DNA from: Symbiodinium sp. CCMP2592
Lineage: Eukaryota > Sar > Dinophyceae > Suessiales > Symbiodiniaceae
DNA: 64,000 nucleotides
Direction of reading: 5' to 3'
Assembly: GCA_905221615.1 (NCBI GenBank)
Contig: CAJNDT010005001.1
Location: 620,001-684,000 of the forward strand
This document shows, piece after piece, positions 11,056 to 22,770 of this stretch; position 1 is the first letter of the stretch; every line of letters starts with the position of its first letter. The translations under genes and the position numbers were made by a program. The notes beneath the pieces were generated by a model that was not told where the DNA came from, did no database searches, and saw nothing but the letters and a program-made list of their open reading frames with translations.

Positions 11056-11162
11056 TAAAGGGAACTTCAGAAAGTTGGAATATGGATTAATGGTAGGATC
11101 CCCTATAATTTACCTTAAAGGGGTTAGGATAATCATATTCCAACTTTCTGGCTTCTACTTTA
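11056..11162. mobile_element. MITE family A, copy 3
   Basis: 107 bp TA to TA, same ends. It directly abuts a family M element on its right. Confidence 0.8.
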
Positions 11163-11163
11163 G

Positions 11164-11262
11164 CTAGGTTGGCCCCTTAAAGCCTCTGAAAAATATTCGT
11201 AAATAGGGTCCTACTATAAGCCCAATAAGGGAAAATATAAAATGTCCCAAAGGCCTACCTAG
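11164..11262. mobile_element. MITE family M, copy 2
   Basis: It shares GAATATAA-type core AATATTCGTAAATAGGGTCC with copy 1. Confidence 0.65.
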
Positions 11263-11382
11263 TTAGGGCCTTTCGGGTTTCTGGCTTGGGGCTTAGGGTC
11301 TCACACTCGGACTCGCCAGGCGAGGTCTCTCGGTTCGCAATCGGGGCTAATTTGGCAATCTGTGCATTCACAAGCCATCAGC

Positions 11383-11475
11383 AGGGGTTTAGGGTTTAGG
11401 GGTTTAAGGGTTTTGGGGTTTAGGGGTTTAAGGGTTTTGGAGTTTAGGGGTTTAAGGGTTTAGGGATTTAGGGTC
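11383..11475. repeat. TTTAGGG/TTTAAGGG array
   Basis: GGGGTTTAAGGGTTTTGGGG-type units repeated several times. Confidence 0.75.
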
Positions 11476-11622
11476 TGCACCTTATTCTTCCTCCACAACA
11501 GACCGCACTATAGGCCTGGACCCCTGGAGCCCAAGGCCTGCTCAAGAAGAAGTAACCATAACTATACTGAACTTAGAACCCTAGCAAAAATTATAATTTT
11601 AGCTGTTTCTTAGGGAATATAA

Positions 11623-11729
11623 TAAAGGGAACTCCAGAAAGTGGGAATATGGAATAATGGCAGGATCCCCTATAATTTACCTTACAGGGATTATGATAAT
11701 GATATTCCAACTTTCTGGCGTTTACTTTA
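11623..11729. mobile_element. MITE family A, copy 4 (filled site with an empty counterpart)
   Basis: 107 bp TA to TA. Its left flank (11,567-11,622) is nearly identical to 63,236-63,290, where no element is present. Confidence 0.82.
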
Positions 11730-11835
11730 ACCAAAAATTAAAAGTCACTTCTAAATACCCCAAAGATAAAGGAGCCTTTAAGTGCCTAAGGGTACTGTAG
11801 GGGTTCGTCTAAGGGCTCCTTGAGGGAATCCTTTC

Positions 11836-11943
11836 GGGTAGTTCTCTAAGGTAAGGTCCCTTTTAGGGTCCTTTTGATACAGAATAGGGTTGCCATACTA
11901 TCTTTTGGGATCTACAAAGGGACCCTGATTTAGAGAACTACCC
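11836..11943. mobile_element. MITE family P, copy
   Basis: GGGTAGTTCTCTAA pairs with TTTAGAGAACTACCC. Confidence 0.65.
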
Positions 11944-12196
11944 ACATAGCAGATGTATGCGTACCAACATGCACCAGCAAAAGAAACATCATGGATCGAC
12001 ACACACCTCAGACGTAAAATTGAACATCAACCGTCATCCAAGTTTGTCAGCAAAACACAGTCATCTTCTAACCCATCCCTTAAATCCAACCCCCTATGCA
12101 GAAGGCTACACACCTTAGCTAGGCACAGTCACCTTGTCCTACCACCTGTTTCGGAGGCCTCACAAGGTGGGATGAAGGAAGGTGGGACTGAGGATC

Positions 12197-12319
12197 CCTT
12201 ATACCCAGACCTTCCAAAATCCCTTAATTAAGGAATATACCTTAAATTCGAATAGGATCCCTAATATGAATCAAGGTATATTCCTTAATTAAGGGATTTT
12301 GGAAGGTCTGGGTATAAGG
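12197..12319. mobile_element. MITE family H, copy 2 with perfect 47-bp arms
   Basis: 12,197-12,243 and 12,273-12,319 are exact reverse complements around a 29-base loop. The outer part reads CCTTATACCCAGACCTTCCA. Confidence 0.85.
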
Positions 12320-12436
12320 ACTCTTATTTGGGGGAATATCCCAGCTACCTTCATCCTACCTGTTGAGGCCCCCGACTCTTTGAATGCGAACTCACCTTCT
12401 ATGTCGAGCGTAAGGCTGAAACCTCGAGGGTCTTAT

Positions 12437-12551
12437 TGGTTTAGGGTTAGGGTTCAGGGTTTAGGGTTTAGGGTTTAGGGTTCAGGGTTTAGGGTTTAGG
12501 TTTACGATTTAGGGTTTAGGGTTTAGGGTTTAGGATTTAGGGTTTAGGGTC
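12437..12551. repeat. TTTAGGG array
   Basis: About 16 heptamer units, with single-base variants such as TTCAGGG. Confidence 0.85.
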
Positions 12552-12567
12552 ATTTTGGAGACATATG

Positions 12568-12678
12568 TTAGAAGCTGCCCCCACCCTGTAATAGTGACTA
12601 TAAGCATTATATATGATTATATTAGGGCCCTATTATATTCCTATTTTGCCACTATTACAGGGTGGGGGCAACTTCTAA
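12568..12678. mobile_element. MITE family B, copy 1 with 8-bp TSD GACATATG
   Basis: Terminal repeats are TTAGAAGCTGCCCCCACCCT and its complement. GACATATG lies at 12,560-12,567 and 12,679-12,686. The structure is hAT-like. Confidence 0.85.
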
Positions 12679-12728
12679 GACATATGAGTGGTTGTCAACC
12701 CTACAGCCCTTATGTCCAAACCCTAAAT

Positions 12729-12795
12729 GAGAGTTTCCGAAAATTAGGGGTACCGTATTTGGGAGTCCTTATAATAAGGATCCTACTGCGGATAT
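12729..12795. mobile_element. MITE family C, partial copy
   Basis: The left end GAGAGTTTCCGAAAATTAGG and the internal part are present. The right end is lost next to a family G element. Confidence 0.5.
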
Positions 12796-12804
12796 AAGGG
12801 ATAT

Positions 12805-12907
12805 GAGTGGTTGTCAAAGTTATGGTCCCTTTTGGGTCCTTATTATTATAATTCGGCAACTAATATTTAGGGTACCCCAAAAAAGGCCATAATTTTGACA
12901 ACTCCCC
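12805..12907. mobile_element. MITE family G, copy 2 with 4-bp TSD ATAT
   Basis: GAGTGGTTGTCAAAGTTATG pairs with ATAATTTTGACAAC; ATAT lies on both sides. Confidence 0.7.
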
Positions 12908-13160
12908 ATATCTAACATATTCATAACAATGCAGAGTGTGATTGACCTAACCCTCCCTGTTAAGCCCCCGTCTTTAGACCGGAATAGACACAAGCTTTTC
13001 AGATTTGTGCGCTATGTTTAATGTGCATGGTTTCCGCGGCTTTAAGTTTACAAGCCTTCAATGGTCTGGTCCCTGTCGCAGGATCCCACTCCTAACGACA
13101 CCTCGAAAAGCTCGAAAGGGATCCGTGATCTTCTGAGAGCCGCGTCATAAAGGGGACCTG

Positions 13161-13272
13161 TTAGAAGGGGCCCCCACCCTGTAATAGTGACCATAAGGAT
13201 TATATAGGATTAAACTAGGGCCCTATTTATATTCCTATTATACCACTATTACAGGGTGGGGGCAGCTTCTAA
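13161..13272. mobile_element. MITE family B, copy 2 with 8-bp TSD GGGACCTG
   Basis: GGGACCTG lies at 13,153-13,160 and 13,273-13,280. The right flank looks like family F sequence. Confidence 0.85.
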
Positions 13273-14906
13273 GGGACCTGAATAATTAGAACAAGGTTTT
13301 AGGATATACTGCGCTATAATCAGAGTAACCTCAAGGGACGTTATTCCCCTCCTGCCCCAGCCACCTCAAAAATAATTTGGTGACACCCTAGACTCCCGAC
13401 ATCTCTAGTCCGACCGAACCGCGAAATCAAGTCAAGAAGAAGTCGAAGCGCTACAGAAGCTATCTCAAAGTCTTAACCCTAAACCCGACACCCCAAAAAA
13501 AAATGAACCCCATGCCACACCCTGAACCAACAAAAACTACTGAAGCGCAACACCCAGAAGCCTAAGGCCATCTTTGCCCCGGGCTCCCCAAGCCCCGATA
13601 GATCCCTGAAGCCCTATAAACTCTAAACCCGAAACCCCCAAACCCTAAACCATAATCCTAAACCCCTGTATACCCTAAACCCTCTAAACTCTCAACCCCA
13701 AATTCCCAAGCCTCTGCCGCAGCAGCTGCCCGGGGCGCCCAAGTACTCGAAGCAGCGCCAGCCATGGCTTCGGCGTTTAATGTCAAGGACTCTTTGAAGG
13801 GATCCTCTATGGGAGCTATTGGGATCTCTTAAGAGATATATGAGGGATCTTATACGGGATCTTAGAATGGGGTTCTTTAAGGGATTCGTTCAAGGGGTCC
13901 TTCAAGCGATCCTTTAAAGGATCTATAAGGGTTGCAGGGTTGTAGGTTGTAGGGCTTTAGGGAGGATTCTTTGAAGGAATCCTGAAACGGAACCTCAAGG
14001 GTTGTTGGGTTTCGGGCTTTAGGTTTTACAGCACGTGGTTCTAGAGTCTTTCAGGCTTAGGGCTTTAACGTTTAGGGCTTAGGCCGCCCTTTTCGCAGGG
14101 TTCTTAAAAAGGCATCTAGAAGGAATCTAAACGGGACCTTACAGCACACTTTAAGTCTGTTTGAGGCGCCTTTATAATAAGGCGGTATACCTTCAGCTCT
14201 CACGACCTAGCGAGTTCGAAGCTCACGATTCTGCGGAGGGGAACCGACAGCGGAACAAAGGGAACTTTATGACTTTGGGGTTTATAATAGTAGAGTTAGG
14301 CATCACGGAACAGTTGGAAGTCCATACTAGGTAGGCGAAGGCCCACTGAATGCGAGTACAGTCGCCCGGAAAAGTCAGCTCACCACCAGCAGGTGTTGCA
14401 GATGTGTTACCCAATATAAGGATCTGTAGGATTACGATTACCGACCTAATTAATCGAGCACTTATATTACATGTGCAACAAAGGGTTCGACACAATTGGA
14501 ACAAGCGCTCGGCTGGTTGAGGAATGTTCAAGAGCTAGCCCCTGAACTGTCCCACATGTTCAACACTGAACTTCAAGCTAAACAGCTAAACTTGTTTGGC
14601 AACACTAGTAACCTCAGCCGATAGAAATACCCGTAATTTCTGGAGTTTCACGCCTGAATCACCTTTCGGCTGTTACCCTGGAATTCGTCCAGGCTAGGCC
14701 TTGTAATATTGGATATATTCCCAAATGAAGGGGTATTGAACTCGTTGCACTTGGGCTGAGGATTTTCTGAGGCCTGGGGCTTAGGCCAAGGCAACCCTCA
14801 AACCAAACTAACTGGGTTCTTGTTAAGGGAACTTAATTTCAGTTGCCATAGAAGGGATCTGTTGTACATACTCTGGTTTCCTTATTGTGATAACTTCATG
14901 TAAACC

Positions 14907-15008
14907 TTAGAAGCTGCCCCCACCCTGTAATAGTGACTATAAGAATTATATTAAATATCCTATTATATTCCTATTATACCAGTATTACAGGGTGGGGGCA
15001 GCTTCTAA
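14907..15008. mobile_element. MITE family B, copy 3 with 8-bp TSD TGTAAACC
   Basis: TGTAAACC lies at 14,899-14,906 and 15,009-15,016. Confidence 0.85.
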
Positions 15009-15089
15009 TGTAAACCGCTTAACAAGAACCCGGCTGATCTCCAAGACTCTGGGAGGTCGAGAGCCGGAAACCCACTAAGCCAAACACAT

Positions 15090-15185
15090 TACCCTAAGGC
15101 TCCAAAGTAGTTCCTTTTTAGGGTTCATATATAGACTCCTATAATGTATAATCCCAAAAAGGAACTACTATGGAGGCTCTGGGTA
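15090..15185. mobile_element. MITE family E, copy 3
   Basis: TACCCTAAGGCTCCAAAGTA at left; GGGTA at right. Confidence 0.7.
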
Positions 15186-16009
15186 TACCCCAAGTCCACC
15201 CTCTAACAACCGTTTCAACCGCTGACACTATTCCGCCAAGGTCTTGAACCTAGAAATCTGCTTACTTTCTCCAGTGGCCCACCAGCAGCTGAAACAAAAC
15301 ATGTAAAATCCTGAACCCGGAAACATTGCAGCCCTCGACCTACGCGCCCCATCCATAACACAAAAGAGCATCTTTAGATATCTTTAGTAATCCCTTGCAG
15401 AAGTGTATCTTATTCAAAAGCTTATCCTGACTTAAACCCTAAACCCTAATTCCTTAGAAATGCAAGCCCGTCAGGCCCCACACCAGACTCCACATCCACA
15501 CTGCACCAGGCACCTTGCGGCCCAAGCTTGCGGCTCTCATGTTCAAAGCGCCCTGAAGTATAGGCACGTGGGTCTCTTTGTCTAAATGTATGTGAGTATG
15601 CATACGTACATACTACGATTTAGGGTTTAGGGTATTGAGGGTTTAGGGGTATATGTATATACCGTATGTAGGTACAGACGCTTCATGGTACAAGTAGCGC
15701 TCACGATAAATCGCGGTGTGGTCTGCTCCGCAGTCGACTCGTGCCTGTTTGTGGAGCGGGCATCTAGACTACATATTAAAGAAATCATGGAAGAAAGGTG
15801 GAAAGTACCTAACTCCGTCAAACCGTCAAGCCACGGCACAAGACATAACCAGCCGGTACACGCCCTCTTAGGGTTTGGAGTTTGGAGGTCAGCCTAAACC
15901 CTACACCTTCAAACCCCTAACCTCATAAAACCCCCAAAGCCCTGACCCCCTTAACCCTGAACCCTAGACCCTGACCTGAACCGTTATAAACCTATAAACC
16001 CAGAAACCC

Positions 16010-16069
16010 TTAGAGGAACCCTTAAACAAATTCCCTAAGTTAGAGGAACCCTTAAACAAATTCCCTAAG
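16010..16069. repeat. Perfect 30-bp tandem duplication
   Basis: The unit beginning TTAGAGGAACCCTTAAACAA is present twice without mismatch. Confidence 0.85.
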
Positions 16070-16375
16070 ACAAACTCAAACCTTGGAGCTGCCAGCTGCC
16101 TCCTGTGCCCTTCAGCAAGTTTTTGACGGCCATACGGCCTGAGAGTTGGATTGCAGGGCTTTAGGGTTTACTGGTCAGGGATTTTTTTTTGACGCTCACA
16201 CTCTGCAATACCAGGCGAGGTCGACAGACGACTAGAGGTGCCAACAGACAGGATGTGTACCTATCTGTCTCAGGGTTTGGGGCTTTGGGGTGTAAGCCTA
16301 TGGGGCTATCCGGGTACAGGGTTTACGGATCAGGGGAGGGTTTACCTAAAACACCAAAACTAGACGCAAGAGTAA

Positions 16376-16471
16376 CCTAGGAATAAAAAGGGTGCCCTTT
16401 TTGGTTTAAAGGGGCTTATAAGGGAACCAGAACCCTCAAAAAAGGGAATAAGGGCCTACTCTGGGTCCTAG
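16376..16471. mobile_element. MITE family L, copy 2
   Basis: It is nearly identical to the copy at 2,103 over its length. Confidence 0.6.
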
Positions 16472-18295
16472 AAAAAAATAAAATAATGGTCTTCTGGGTT
16501 GGGGGCTTCAAGGGTATTGGGTTTAGGGCTTTTAGGGCTTCGGGGTTCCTAGGGTGCAGGGTTTCTGGGGAAGGGGTGTATAGAATTTATGGGGTATCAG
16601 GCTTATTGGGTGCCAGGTCGCAATTTGCTCAGTTTGGGAATTTTGGGCTTGCATGGAATATGGTTGGGGGTCTGTAGTAGGCTTCTGGTGTTTAGGGACG
16701 TCGCATGGACACATTGACATACATAAACGCCTGAACTAGCAAGAACGGAAACAGGCCTGCGACCCTCTCTCAACAAGAGCACTTTATTCCTCATGCAACG
16801 TGCCTCTCTTACGGACATCCGTGGCAGTGGCAAAAACACTGTTCGCGAGCCCTTTCTATGATCACGTCTCCAAACCCAGCACCCCCGGGGGATCTAAAAG
16901 TAGATCCCCTAATTTGGGACCCTGACTACTAAAAGGTACTTTACAGGAGCTCCCTTCAGGGATCTAACTTTTGGCTCCCTTTTCAGGTGTGTCCAAAACC
17001 GCGCATCAGCGCGCATCCCCTCAGATTCGGGCTGCGTTGAAGCTCGTCATATGCCGAGCACCAGACGCGCCTGGGTGTTCTTTGGTTTTCGAGTTTTAGG
17101 GTCTATAGGGGTTTAGGGTTAGGGTGTAGGGGTTAGGGGATGAGGGTTTAGGGGCTTAGGGCTTGAGGTTGAGTGAAAAAGGTTGACCTACAGTCCCCCG
17201 TCGTAATTCTGTTCTTTGTGGTTACCCCATAAGACCCTAAATACAAAATTGGTGTGCCTCTCAGGGCCCATGACCCCATCTCGTCTAGTATATACTATAT
17301 ACTTTGGACTTAGAATAGCCTGAGTAGTCCTATATAGTCACTTAGTCACATTTTAAGGCCAAAGTATCTACTGGAGTACGTGGGCCCTTAGAGAAAACCA
17401 AAGAACAAAAACTAGAATGGATAATATAGGTAGGATTTTGGTTTTGTTTGCCTCTCCGGCCTCCTCGAAGATCGGCAAGGTCAAACATGGCTTCAGAGGT
17501 TTAGGGCTTCCGGAGAGAAGGAACTTAGGGTTTTAGGTAAACGTCGTGGCGCACAGGACTCGAAGTAGCCTTCTCACCCTGATCTGTGTGCCCCGGCACT
17601 CTCTCAAACGCAATCCCAACGACCTCAAACACTTTCACTCCATACCCCGAAGCCCAGAACCCAGGCCGAAGAAATTGCCATATGCACTGCAGACGCCTCG
17701 CCTACAGCAGAAGCAGCTCGCTTAGATACCCGCAGAGTGCCCATGCTGTTCAGGGTAATTGGTGTTGCGAGTTGCGATTTTGGGTTTAGAGGCTTCGAAA
17801 CCCTAAATCCTTGAGTTCGGGTTTGGAGCTTTGCCATGCACGACACTTAAAAAACCACACGGCCTCGCAGACAACGCCGCTCATCGTTTAATGTGCAGCC
17901 TCCCTATAAAACAGGAATTCCTAGTAAAAACGTTCCAAACCCGAAACCTGAAGCCATGACGAGGCCTAAAGCGTTGACTTCAACAGCCCAAGCAGGACAG
18001 GCTTTTTCCTCCTTCCAACATCGCATCTCGGGAAGAAGACCCATGTTCCAACAAGCAGCGGCAGGCGAGCCCAATAATGCGGTTAAGGGTTTAGGGTTTA
18101 GGGCATCTTGAAACTGATGGTCCATCCCACGAGTGGCTCATAGATGAAAACACAGTTGAAGCGTTACGTAGATTACACAAGCTACCACCCATCCCCTTTC
18201 CAATAGAGCAACTCCATACCGGCCCTGGTTTGCTTACTTCTCCTCGCACTTCAGACTATTGATGCTCTAGGTTCAAAGCCGGTCTTGGGGGTTGG

Positions 18296-18560
18296 CTTAG
18301 GAGTTGAAGTGGTGGTGTTGGTGGTGGTTGCCGTCGTAGAAATGCTAGCGGTAGCACTAGTAGCAGGTAGTGACAGGTAGTAGCAGGTTGTAGCCGTGGT
18401 GGTAGTGGTGCTGGCGGTGTTGGCAGTGGTAGTGGTAGTGGCAGTGGTAGTGGTAGTAGCAGCAGCAGCAGTAGCAGTAGCAGTAGCAGTAGTAGTAGTA
18501 GTAGTAGTAGTAGGAGGAGTAGTAGTGGTAGTAGTAGTAGTAGGAATAATGGTGGTAGTG

Positions 18561-18632
<72 letters not shown>

Positions 18633-18715
18633 CTAGTAGTACTAGTAGTACTAGTAGTACTAGTAGTACTAGTACTAGTACTAGTACTAGTACTAGTACT
18701 AGTACTAGTAATAGT

Positions 18716-18750
<35 letters not shown>

Positions 18751-18784
18751 TAAGTAGTAATTAGTAACTACTGTTATTATAATT

Positions 18785-18828
<44 letters not shown>

Positions 18829-19011
18829 TAGTAGTAGTAGCAGCAGCCGTAGCAGCTGTTGTTGTTGATGATGTTGTTGTTGTAACAAGTAGTAGCTACC
18901 GTTATGATAATTAGCAGCAGCAGCAGCAGCAGGAGCAGGAGGAGGAGGAGGAGGAGGAGTAGTAGTAGTAGTAGTCGTAGTCGTAGCAGTAGCAGTAGCA
19001 GTAGCAGTAGC

Positions 19012-19067
<56 letters not shown>

Positions 19068-19084
19068 GAATAATGGTGGTAGTG

Positions 19085-19159
<75 letters not shown>

Positions 19160-19236
19160 ATACTAGCAGTAGTGGTAGTAGTAATAGTAGTAGTAGTAGC
19201 AGCAGTAGTAGTAGCAGTGGTAGTGCAGGGGACTTT
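18296..19236. repeat. About 0.9-kb TAG/CAG trinucleotide array with higher-order duplication
   Basis: Long TAG and CAG runs contain repeated landmarks. AGGAATAATGGTGGTAGTGG occurs near 18,541 and 19,066. A GTTATnATAATTAGCAGCAG block occurs near 18,773 and 18,901. The array therefore duplicated in blocks of a few hundred bases. Confidence 0.85.
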
Positions 19237-19600
19237 GGGCACTCGCTTCTGCAGCCGGCAACCTCCAATCTGACCTCTAAACTGAGACCTTTCGTCCTAA
19301 GCCCTAGACCTAGCTCGGCCGACCCAGGAAAGGCACTTGTGGCGGAGCAAGTTCCGGAGTTTAGCAACAGTGGCACAACAAGAATTGCACGACCGGGCTT
19401 GGGGTTAAGGGTTGTAGGTGATGCTGTTGCCGCTCGACGTTCTACGATTCTAGGTCGTACATTAGCATCACCCGGTTGGCATGCTCTAGGTGCATGGGCC
19501 AAGGTTCCGAAAAACTCACCCGAGCCTTGTCTACACCGTCAAACCACCATAGCCCCTGAAGCTAGAGGACTTAAACCCTTAACCGCTTGACTTGAATCCA

Positions 19601-19728
19601 AGGGCAAAAGGAGGGACCCTTAATGGGGACCCCTAGGTATATACCCTTAATACAGCTATTATATACCCATTATATAGCCCATTATTGGGTAGGGGTCCCC
19701 ATTAAGGGTCCCTCCTTTTCCCCTTTGA
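19601..19728. mobile_element. MITE family J, copy 1
   Basis: AAAAGGAGGGACCCTTAATG pairs with CATTAAGGGTCCCTCCTTTT. Confidence 0.72.
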
Positions 19729-20092
19729 GACTTCAAAACCCCAACACGACAAACCCTAACAGGTCCTACATGTCCCAGCACCCGAACAAATCATAAGCTC
19801 AGTTTATTCCAAGACAGGAGGATTTAGATCCGAGAGGACAACTACAAAAAATGATGCCTAAGTAATTATGCATGTAGGGTGTTTCCTGCGCGCAAGTAAC
19901 AGGAACTCTTCAAAGGGATCCTGACTTCGAGAACGTAATAACCTGGGGTTGCGAGTTGTGGGGTGTTATACAGTACATTACAACTAGGATACAGGAACCC
20001 TAAGGAAACATGTTAATGTTGGAAGTTGATTTCAAGTTGTATTGGCAACTATGTTGGATGGCATTGCGGATGGCACTGCCACACTACCAGAA

Positions 20093-20190
20093 GGGATAAA
20101 CAGAATAGGGTTTTGGTGCATATCATACCATAACTATAATAAGGAACGCCCCCCAAAACAAGTATCGGTAATCACTAAGGCCCCACTATA
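20093..20190. mobile_element. MITE family F, copy
   Basis: AACAGAATAGGGTTTTGGTG and AAGGCCCCACTATA; the left end is decayed. Confidence 0.55.
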
Positions 20191-20412
20191 GGTCTTTGCT
20201 GCAGCCTGTTTTTGCCTGGGTCTCCCATCGAAGCGCCGCCGAGCACTTGCAAGAAAGCTGAGCTGCCATCCGTAGCTTTTGTTACGTCTTACGCTTGTTC
20301 CTGAGGGTGATTCAAAAGGACAGCATGTACTCAAAGGGCCTTACTCAAAGGGCCTCAAATGCCCCGCAAATCAACCACCATCTGACTCCTTCTATATCCT
20401 ACACGCTCTGGT

Positions 20413-20440
20413 GGTATGTATATATATATATATATAGATA
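20413..20440. repeat. TA microsatellite
   Basis: GTATATATATATATATATAG. Confidence 0.8.
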
Positions 20441-20777
20441 TACAATGTTACAAACATACACACATACATAACAGCTCATTGCAAAGCTTTTGCAGCTAAG
20501 TTGAGCTACTGCTCAGACCGGGCTGCATCCATCTCCTTGCCCATCATTTCGACCACGTTTCGACCTCGCTCGTTGCAGTGTCGAAACTGATGCATTTTTA
20601 CGGTTTAGATTTTTTGCCTCCCGGGTTTAGTCCGGGCAGGCCACTATCACTACCCCATAAGCACGCAAATCAGTCAAATCATAGTCATAGTATGCCCTTG
20701 GCTTTCGTACAACATGCTTAGTCACGGACTGCTCGGTGCCAAGGTAACAATGTTGTTAGATGTGGGGCTTAGGTTTA

Positions 20778-20900
20778 AGGGCCCAAAGGGTCCTAGTACC
20801 TATACAACAGAATGTAATGTAAGGTTTCTATAATAGTTATTACTATTATCGTTTGGGTAAGTATCCCCCCAGAGCAAGACCTAGGACCCTTTGGGGGCCC
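20778..20900. mobile_element. MITE family O, copy 1
   Basis: GGGCCCAAAGGGTCCTAG pairs with CTAGGACCCTTTGGGGGCCC. Confidence 0.6.
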
Positions 20901-21861
20901 GAGGAATGTGAAGGCAGGTCGCTAAGCCGAAAACTAGTGACAGCCAGGAGTACATGGAGCAGCACTTATTGAGTGTAAAGCTTTAGATAGCTAGTCAAAC
21001 GGCCCATGTATTCATATAGGTGACCTGAATATTCAGAGGGGTGGCAGGTGATTCGCAATATTGTACTAGGGAACGCTCCGGAAAATTAGTACTGAATTTT
21101 CAGGCTCGTTTACCATACATTGGTCCTACGTACTAGAGGCGACATATGGAGACCACTTTGAGGCCAAGGTATACATTTGGTATTGCTTCTTCATGAACCT
21201 GCAAGCGGCGGTGCGAGCGTTTCAGTTGAATCGGGCACGGCTAACCCAAACGATCTGAGTAACGGCATAATATATGCTTGCAGGGCCAAATTCTAACATG
21301 TTGATACTATTACCCTTTGGGAAATTAAGCAAGGTGCTTGCCACGGTCTTTGATTCCGCTTAGTCGCGATGTGTCTGTGCGAGATTTGACATGTCATGTC
21401 AGTTGAGTCCAACAACCTCCAGCGTACAAAAGGCTAACCTTTGGGGATAAATGGGAACTATAGTAACCCACAGAGGCTAAAGCCTACCTACCCTACTACT
21501 AAGTATCACAAGTAAAGGAAGACGAGGGGATGCTGTGGTGGGCGAAGCATTTATGAGCATTCCCGATTCAACCAAAACATCCTTTTTGAGCAGGGACTGC
21601 AATGCACCAAGCCCTGAACCAAAACATCCTAAAACCCTAATTCTTTCTCTGACCATGCTCTCATGCTCTAATCGTCAAACTCATGCCTTTTTTTTCTGCA
21701 GGCTTGCTTGCAAGGACCCTAAACCCAAAACCCTATTCAGCATGGGCTTGGATTGCGTGCAAGCAAGCACTCCTCAACAGCAAACCCCAAACCCTGCAAC
21801 CGACACCTCTGGACCTCTGTTCCAAGCCAACTTCTTCCAGTGGGATGCGGAAACAGGGGAC

Positions 21862-22031
21862 TCCGGTATACCCTGAATAGTAGTAATAGTAGGATCCTTG
21901 TTATAACCTTAGTATAGTACCCTAGATACTCGGATCCTTATGATGACCCTAATATGGCACTCTAAATAGTAGGATCCTTGGCATAAGGACCCCCAAAATA
22001 AGGTACGCGATGTCTTCCGAAACTCTCATGT
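21862..22031. mobile_element. MITE family C, degenerate copy with repeated internal units
   Basis: Three AGTAGGATCCTT-like units precede a TTCCGAAACTC-like end. It is either an internally expanded or a decayed copy. Confidence 0.5.
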
Positions 22032-22568
22032 CCCTTGGTGAGGCTCCGGCTGTCGGCAAACTTGGCATTCAGCAGAACCTTGAGAATGCCGTCTTTGGGG
22101 TACTGGTTTAGGATTTAATTAGGGTCTGTAGATTGCTGGGTCGAAGACTTCTGATTACTTGCATTGCTAGGGCTTGTTGGCTTACAGAGTTCGCGGCTGC
22201 GGGGGTAAGGCATCGAGGTGAAGCCTTTCAAGCCCTTTAAAGATTAAAGCCTTAGCCTCCACGATCGAATGCCACATGCTGCTTCTGCTCACAAGAAAGC
22301 CCTAAACCCATGACTTTCCCAACCCTCAATGAGGCCCCGAACCCGAAACCCGAAAGCCGTTGCTTGCTTTCCCAGCCACCGCGGCGATGTGGCCATCCGG
22401 ACCAACTTCCACACGCATCGGCTCAGTGAGGCTGCCTGGGGCTTTGAGTTTTAAGGGCCTTCGGGTTTAGGGTTTAGGGTTTTAGAGCCTCCGGGTTTAG
22501 GGCTTCAGGCTTTTGGGATCTCGGTGTTAAGGTGAGACAAAAACCGAAGATGGGGGGGACCCCTAGAT

Positions 22569-22653
22569 GTAGTACCTTTCTTGGTTTCCTTATGTTTCTG
22601 ATTATAGGATCCTAACCATGAGTGAAGTAAGTTAGACAACAAAAGGTACTACG
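22569..22653. mobile_element. Palindromic element R (GTAGTACCTTT ends)
   Basis: GTAGTACCTTT pairs with AAAGGTACTAC. One copy, 15 bases from a family C element. Confidence 0.5.
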
Positions 22654-22668
22654 TTTAAGCGTCCACAT

Positions 22669-22770
22669 GTGAGTTTCCGAAAATAGGGGACTCCAATACA
22701 GTGCCCTAGATAGTAGGATCCTTATTATCAGGACCCCAAAAGATGGTGCCCCTGATTTTCGGAAACTCCC
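22669..22770. mobile_element. MITE family C, copy
   Basis: Ends are GAGTTTCCGAAAATAGGGGA and TTTTCGGAAACTCCC. Confidence 0.7.

Larger units (their letters stand above)
9770..18290. other. Gene-poor repeat region
   Basis: It contains the densest TTTAGGG-like arrays (10.8-11.5 kb and 12.4-12.55 kb) and MITEs of families A, B, C, E, F, G, H, L, M and P. No protein-coding gene was recognised. Confidence 0.6.

Noticed and set aside
10811-12551. True chromosome end
   Set aside because: The TTTAGGG arrays are short, degenerate, occur in both orientations and are surrounded by other sequence, so they are interstitial.
18256-19502. Long ORFs of 228-328 residues across the trinucleotide array
   Set aside because: They are poly-Thr, poly-Leu, poly-Ser or poly-Val translations of simple repeats in several frames and both strands.
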